Source: JAXGQD01 sp040766665
GTDB lineage: Bacteria; Bacillota; Clostridia; Saccharofermentanales; Fastidiosipilaceae
NCBI GenBank assembly: GCA_040766665.1
Contig: JAXGQD010000001.1
Location: forward strand, 124,001-188,000
Reading direction: 5' to 3'
Length of the DNA stretch: 64,000 bases
The translations under genes and the position numbers were made by a program. The stretch's first letter is position 1. Every line of letters begins with the position of its first letter. Under the pieces are notes generated by a model that saw only the letters and a program-made list of their open reading frames with translations, was not told where the DNA came from and ran no database searches. This document shows, piece by piece, positions 60,617 to 64,000 of this stretch.

Positions 60617-60656
60617 AAGTAGATACAAATGTGTACATTGAGACAAGTATTCTAAG

Positions 60657-60686
60657 GAGTTCGGCGTTCGCGCCGGACTCTTTTTT
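60657..60686 (+). terminator. Rho-independent terminator of the CAP-protein gene
   Basis: GAGTTCGGCG (60657-60666) pairs with CGCCGGACTC (60671-60680), one wobble, across a TTCG tetraloop, followed by six Ts. Confidence 0.9.
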
Positions 60687-60830
60687 AAGAAGTTCGCTAT
60701 CTTCTGTTTTTTGGATTTTTACTGCAAAATTTACGTTTGTGCAAGGAGGTGTTTTTATCGTCATTTTTTACGCAAAGCCAATTTAGATTGGGATTTACAG
60801 GCTTCTAATGAGATGAAAATCCGGATATTA

Positions 60831-60968
60831 CCGTCACTTTTTTCGCAAATCCAAGCGACTGTTTTTTCAGAATTGGATTAGCGTAATTTCTTACGGTAAA
60901 ACCTCCGGATGACTTGGCAAATAGGCTCAGAACGACCAACAATCTTGGATTTGCGAAAAAAGTGACGG
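60831..60968. repeat. MITE-like element, family A copy 3, 138 bp with perfect 25-bp inverted ends
   Basis: The first 25 bases (60831-60855, starting CCGTCACTTTTTTCGC) are the exact reverse complement of the last 25 (60944-60968). The 88-base interior contains TTGGATTAGCGTAA and TTACGGTAAAACC, both shared with 13163-13297, and a second ATTGGATT/AATCC pairing. It has no coding capacity. No clear target duplication is seen. The remaining gap (60687-60830 and 60969-61020) holds more diverged family A words near 60765-60800 and nothing else recognisable. Confidence 0.85.
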
Positions 60969-61020
60969 ATTTTGACCAAAGAACCGCGAGCTCCAAAGCA
61001 GAGCCGCAGCCCATGCAGCG

Positions 61021-61062
61021 CAAAAAAACACCTACCGCTGATGGAATCAGTAGCAGGTGTTT
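61021..61062 (-). terminator. Rho-independent terminator of the CHAP-protein gene
   Basis: A long imperfect hairpin (AACACCT...CTGAT paired with TCAG...AGGTGTT, loop GGAA) is followed on the minus strand by TTTTTTTG. Confidence 0.8.
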
Positions 61063-61151
61063 GGGATTAGTGGCTGTTGTATTGTTTGAGTGCGACACCC
61101 TGTGGCCTTGGATCAAATTGCCTTTTGGTGTGGCCGACTCGTTTAAACTGT

Positions 61152-61799
61152 TTACTTCAGTTTGGCGTGAATGCCTTCGACCCAGTGGGTTTGTCTGACT
61201 TTTTCGGGGATGGAGAGGTTTTTGTAGGTAACGGGTTTGGCCGTTGAACCACCCTGTGCGGAATACATGTCGTAAGGTCTCAGAATGAAGTCTGCGATGC
61301 CGTAGCCCCAGAGTAAATAACCCGGGCAATCATCGATTTGGACATACTCGCGTGAGTTGACGTGCTGGTTGACGACGGTGTAACCGCCTTCATAAACGTC
61401 CGATACGACCACCACATGTCCGTTGGAGCCGGATCCGGGACCGTAACAGTAGACCAGAATATCGCCTCTTTCCACCAATTCGGGACTGTAGGGGATTTTA
61501 TCGAAATAGAGTAGATTCGCTTTGTCTTGAATCTGGTCAGCATTTCCATAAATCACATCGCCATAGTACTTGATGGGAAAGATGTTTGCTGCATATGAGA
61601 AGACCAGGTCTACGCATTGGGCTCCGTACATACCGTCCTGGTCAAAGCCTTGGTAGGTCTCGGCGTAGTATTCAGCGGTTGCGATCCAGGCATCCTGCTG
61701 AGGATTGGTAGCTGCTTTTACTTCAGTTATCGGACTTGCCACAAAAATAGTCACAAACGAAATAAGGCTGCATAGCAGAGCTATGAGTTTCTTTTTCAT
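61152..61799 (-). CDS. Secreted CHAP-domain peptidoglycan hydrolase, 215 aa
   Basis: A signal peptide (K-K-K-L-I-A-L..., cleavage about after V-K-A at residue 30) is followed by a CHAP domain. The catalytic cysteine is in G-A-Q-C-V-D-L (about 61) and the histidine in G-S-N-G-H-V-V-V-V (about 127), with W-G-Y-G near 168. CHAP enzymes cleave peptidoglycan peptides or act as amidases. There is no wall-binding domain, so it probably acts in the cell's own envelope. The ATG at 61799 has only a weak ribosome-binding site (GGAGACG at about 13 bases); no better start exists. Confidence 0.87.
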   Translation of the reverse strand: MKKKLIALLCSLISFVTIFVASPITEVKAATNPQQDAWIATAEYYAETYQGFDQDGMYGAQCVDLVFSYAANIFPIKYYGDVIYGNADQIQDKANLLYFDKIPYSPELVERGDILVYCYGPGSGSNGHVVVVSDVYEGGYTVVNQHVNSREYVQIDDCPGYLLWGYGIADFILRPYDMYSAQGGSTAKPVTYKNLSIPEKVRQTHWVEGIHAKLK

Positions 61800-62144
61800 G
61801 ATGTAGTTTCGTCTCCGTGTTTTCTGAAAATTGTTTGAGTGTTTGGCAAAAGCGCTCAACACCGGCGGATTTTAGCACGCTCCGGCGGGCTTTGACGAGC
61901 ATAGTTTGAGAATCAAAGCAAAAATTTGGGAAAAATGTTGTAAAAATTTCGTATGAAACCCAGCGTATTTGTAGGCATTGTGGCAAAAAATAAGCCGATT
62001 TTTGGCGGGGTGCGTTTTGCTAAGGTGCACGTGAACGGCCTTTGAAGAGCCTTTTTCATCGCTCCGATACGCCTAATAATGATATAATTTCTAGAAGTTG
62101 CAGCGGCGTCACCACAGCGAAGAAGTAAGACTGGGAGAGAACTT
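61800..62144 (+). promoter_or_regulatory. Gene-free region with an extended -10 promoter for the uridine-kinase-like gene
   Basis: TGATATAAT (62080-62088), an extended -10 element, lies 57 bases before the start codon. Two genome-wide heptamers occur at about 61842 and 61982, and a short GC-rich hairpin (GGCC...GCC followed by TTTTT, about 62036-62057) could be a weak terminator. The rest shows nothing. Confidence 0.45.
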
Positions 62145-63140
62145 ATGGCAGAACTAGGCGAAACCATTAATTATTCCGTCGAAGAAATCGAAGCCGGTTT
62201 GGGTCAACACACCATCGGGCATTATGTGCGCTCCTGTGAAGCGGGCTTTTTGAAAAGCCTATCCGAGATTGCCTATCAAACGGCTTGGAATCCGAAGATT
62301 AAGGCGATTTTTATTTCCGGACCGACCTCTTCTGGTAAAACGACATTTACGAATCGTTTGTCATCGGCTTTGCATCTGCACGGCAGACCGACTTGTGACC
62401 TTTCATTAGACGATTATTACATTGATAATCTTGTGCCGCGATACATAAATGGGCGACCTGATTTAGAGAGCTTGGACACCTTGGATGTCCCACTGATGGT
62501 ACATGATATTAAAACGCTTTTGACCGGAGCCAGCGTCAATGTACCGACTTTTGAATTTTCGACGCGTAGTCGCATCATGTATCCGGAAAAAATTTTACGG
62601 GTACCACCGCGTGGTGTTTTACTGGTGGAAGGCTTGCACGGGCTGTCCAAAGAAGTCTCTGGTGCACTTAAAGAGGATGAATATCTTAATGTGTTGATCA
62701 TGCCGTATGCGACCTTGTTTTCGGATAGGAAGCTCATGGGACCGCGGGAAATAAGGGTTTTACGCCGCATGTGCCGCGACTATAATCATCGCAATACGAC
62801 AACCATTGCCACCTTGGATTACTGGCCGATGCTGGATTATACCGAGGAGCGGATTTTCCCGGAGTATATTGCGCGGGCACATGTTTTTGTCAATTCGGCA
62901 ATGGCTTACGAGTTTTGCGTCATTCCCAATATTGCGAAGAAGCTTTTGGCCAGGGACCTGCAGGCGGCGGCTGAGGGCACTTTGCGCGGACCGAGTATGG
63001 TGAAGGGACAGACGGATTATGTGAATTTGGAAGCGGCGCTGGCTTTTGCCCGAGAGATGCTGAAAATCAGTGAGAAGCTGCCCAGTATTGAAAAAGAAAT
63101 CGTGCCGGTCAACTCCATCCTCAACGAATTTATCATGTGA
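62145..63140 (+). CDS. Uridine-kinase-like nucleoside kinase, 331 aa
   Basis: Walker A is G-P-T-S-S-G-K-T-T (about 59-67). The substrate region S-L-D-D-Y-Y (about 86-91), the P-x-F-E-F lid pattern (about 131-135) and L-V-E-G-L-H-G (about 160-166) are those of the phosphoribulokinase/uridine kinase family. Clostridial nucleoside kinases of this subgroup often carry an N-terminal TGS/ThrRS-like domain, which here is absent or reduced to about 40 residues. It is likely a pyrimidine-salvage enzyme. GGGAGAG precedes the ATG; metA starts 15 bases after its stop. Confidence 0.85.
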   Translation: MAELGETINYSVEEIEAGLGQHTIGHYVRSCEAGFLKSLSEIAYQTAWNPKIKAIFISGPTSSGKTTFTNRLSSALHLHGRPTCDLSLDDYYIDNLVPRYINGRPDLESLDTLDVPLMVHDIKTLLTGASVNVPTFEFSTRSRIMYPEKILRVPPRGVLLVEGLHGLSKEVSGALKEDEYLNVLIMPYATLFSDRKLMGPREIRVLRRMCRDYNHRNTTTIATLDYWPMLDYTEERIFPEYIARAHVFVNSAMAYEFCVIPNIAKKLLARDLQAAAEGTLRGPSMVKGQTDYVNLEAALAFAREMLKISEKLPSIEKEIVPVNSILNEFIM

Positions 63141-63155
63141 GGGAGTCATTGAGAC

Positions 63156-64000
63156 ATGCCTATTAAATTACCGATCAATATTCCTGCGGCGGAGACATTG
63201 ACCAACGAACATGTCTTCTTTATGACGCAGGAGCGCGCCTTTAAGCAGGACATCCGACCGCTGCGCATTTTGATTTTGAATCTGATGCCGGAAAAAATCA
63301 CCACGGAGACGCAGCTTTTTCGTCTCCTGGGTAACTCGCCTTTGCAGGTGGAGCCGAAGCTGATGTATACGGCTTCCTATCATCCGACCAATGTTTCCGA
63401 GGATCATCTGGGTGCGTTTTATTGTACCTTTGAAGAGGTGAGCGAAGAGTATTTTGACGGTATGATTATTACCGGTGCGCCGGTTGAAAATCTGGCTTTT
63501 GAGGATGTAGCGTACTGGTTTGAGTTGACTCAAATTATGGAGTGGAGTAAGACGCATGTTTACTCGACCATGCATATTTGCTGGGGTGCACAGGCGGGGC
63601 TTTATTACCATTACGGTGTACAAAAGTATGGCCTCGATAAAAAGATGTTCGGCGTTTTCCCGCACACGGTGGGCTGGTACAGCCCGGTGAAGCTGCTACG
63701 CGGTTTCGACGATGTGTTTTATGTGCCGCATTCGCGTCATACGGAAGTGCGGGCAGAAGAAATCAACGCGGTACCCAACTTGCGCTTGCTTTCAGAGTCG
63801 GAAGAGTCAGGTGTGTATCTGGTGGCGGACTTGCAGGGGCGGCAGATTTTTGTGACCGGGCATGTGGAGTACGATTTGAATACCTTGGAGAACGAGTACT
63901 TGCGCGATTTGGCCAAGGGTTTGGACATCGAAATTCCGCGTAATTATTATCCTGATAACGATCCGAGTCAGCGGCCGATTGTGCGTTGGCGCTCGACGGC
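63156..64000 (+). CDS. metA: Homoserine O-acyltransferase MetA, N-terminal 281 residues (runs off the window)
   Basis: The frame is open to the last base, so about 20-30 C-terminal residues are missing. The match is unambiguous: P-I-K-L-P at the start, R-I-L-I-L-N-L-M-P-x-K-x-x-T-E-T-Q (about 37-53), the catalytic cysteine C142 in H-I-C-W-G-A-Q-A, and the H-S-R-H-T-E region (about 194). Residue 111 is Glu, in G-A-P-V-E; in characterised MetA proteins Glu at 111 goes with acetyl-CoA and Gly with succinyl-CoA, so this should be a homoserine O-acetyltransferase, the first step of methionine synthesis. No SAM riboswitch is seen. Confidence 0.95.
   Translation, partial: MPIKLPINIPAAETLTNEHVFFMTQERAFKQDIRPLRILILNLMPEKITTETQLFRLLGNSPLQVEPKLMYTASYHPTNVSEDHLGAFYCTFEEVSEEYFDGMIITGAPVENLAFEDVAYWFELTQIMEWSKTHVYSTMHICWGAQAGLYYHYGVQKYGLDKKMFGVFPHTVGWYSPVKLLRGFDDVFYVPHSRHTEVRAEEINAVPNLRLLSESEESGVYLVADLQGRQIFVTGHVEYDLNTLENEYLRDLAKGLDIEIPRNYYPDNDPSQRPIVRWRST

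Overview
The window looks like chromosome of an anaerobic, Gram-positive-type bacterium of the Bacillota (Clostridia). The basis is: strong purine-rich ribosome-binding sites; housekeeping promoters of the TTGACA/TATAAT type; the anaerobic sulfite reductase operon asrABC; a CdaA-type diadenylate cyclase; an archaeal-type prolyl-tRNA synthetase; PTS permease genes; and an LPxTG-type sorting motif. Base composition is near 50% GC in the housekeeping blocks and clearly more AT-rich in several accessory patches. The genus cannot be fixed from the sequence.

Layout. 1-5.6 kb: tRNA-Ser(GCU), a hicAB toxin-antitoxin pair, a SixA-like phosphatase, a small membrane protein, an SRAP (YedK/HMCES) abasic-site protein, a protein with a histone-H1-like tail, and a nitroreductase. 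6-13 kb: carbohydrate genes, namely a 6-phosphogluconolactonase-like protein divergent from a PfkB-type sugar-acid kinase, then a sulfatase + PTS IIB + PTS IIC operon with a frameshifted SorC-type regulator. 13-17.4 kb: small membrane proteins, a nucleobase permease with a phosphoribosyltransferase, and a lipoprotein. 17.5-20.3 kb: an orphan Phd-type antitoxin and an AT-rich two-gene operon (MazG-like pyrophosphohydrolase + DUF2075 helicase with a PD-(D/E)XK-like N-terminus), a good candidate for a defence module. 20.4-32.5 kb: a housekeeping block of marR, xth, radA, ispD, rsmE, hisS, aspS, lepB, lepA and ald. 33-38.6 kb: vapBC, a Lys/Pro/Thr-rich lipoprotein, a two-component system, tRNA-Leu(UAG), a NimA-like flavoprotein, DUF1697, RidA and VOC proteins. 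38.6-41.7 kb: DUF2200, a tandem array of hairpin-forming 71-bp units, an intact IS3-family insertion sequence and an ADP-ribosylglycohydrolase. 41.8-50.9 kb: a sulfur and metal block, comprising an SsuABC-like importer, a formate/nitrite-type channel (probably a hydrosulfide channel), asrABC and a BtuFCD/FecBCD-like importer. 51-57 kb: DUF1905, a membrane protein, a CdaA-CdaR fusion, proS and araB. 57-64 kb: eno, an unusual CAP-domain surface protein, a CHAP-domain secreted protein, a uridine-kinase-like protein and a metA running off the end.

The most striking signal is not a gene. The heptamer GGCAAAA (complement TTTTGCC) occurs about 125-130 times by eye count, where about 8 are expected by chance. 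It is found in both orientations about equally, in coding and non-coding DNA, and is absent from the insertion sequence and from the hicAB and vapBC genes. This is the distribution of a DNA uptake sequence or of a HIP1-like iterated word. Other second-look items are: a 138-bp MITE-like element with perfect 25-bp inverted repeats and two diverged relatives; a second dispersed repeat family; the tandem hairpin array; an inverted 22-bp copy of the tRNA-Ser 3' end; the CdaA-CdaR fusion; a probable surface polyprotein with an internal sorting signal; a signal peptidase with a ~240-residue acidic extension; and the MazG/DUF2075 pair.
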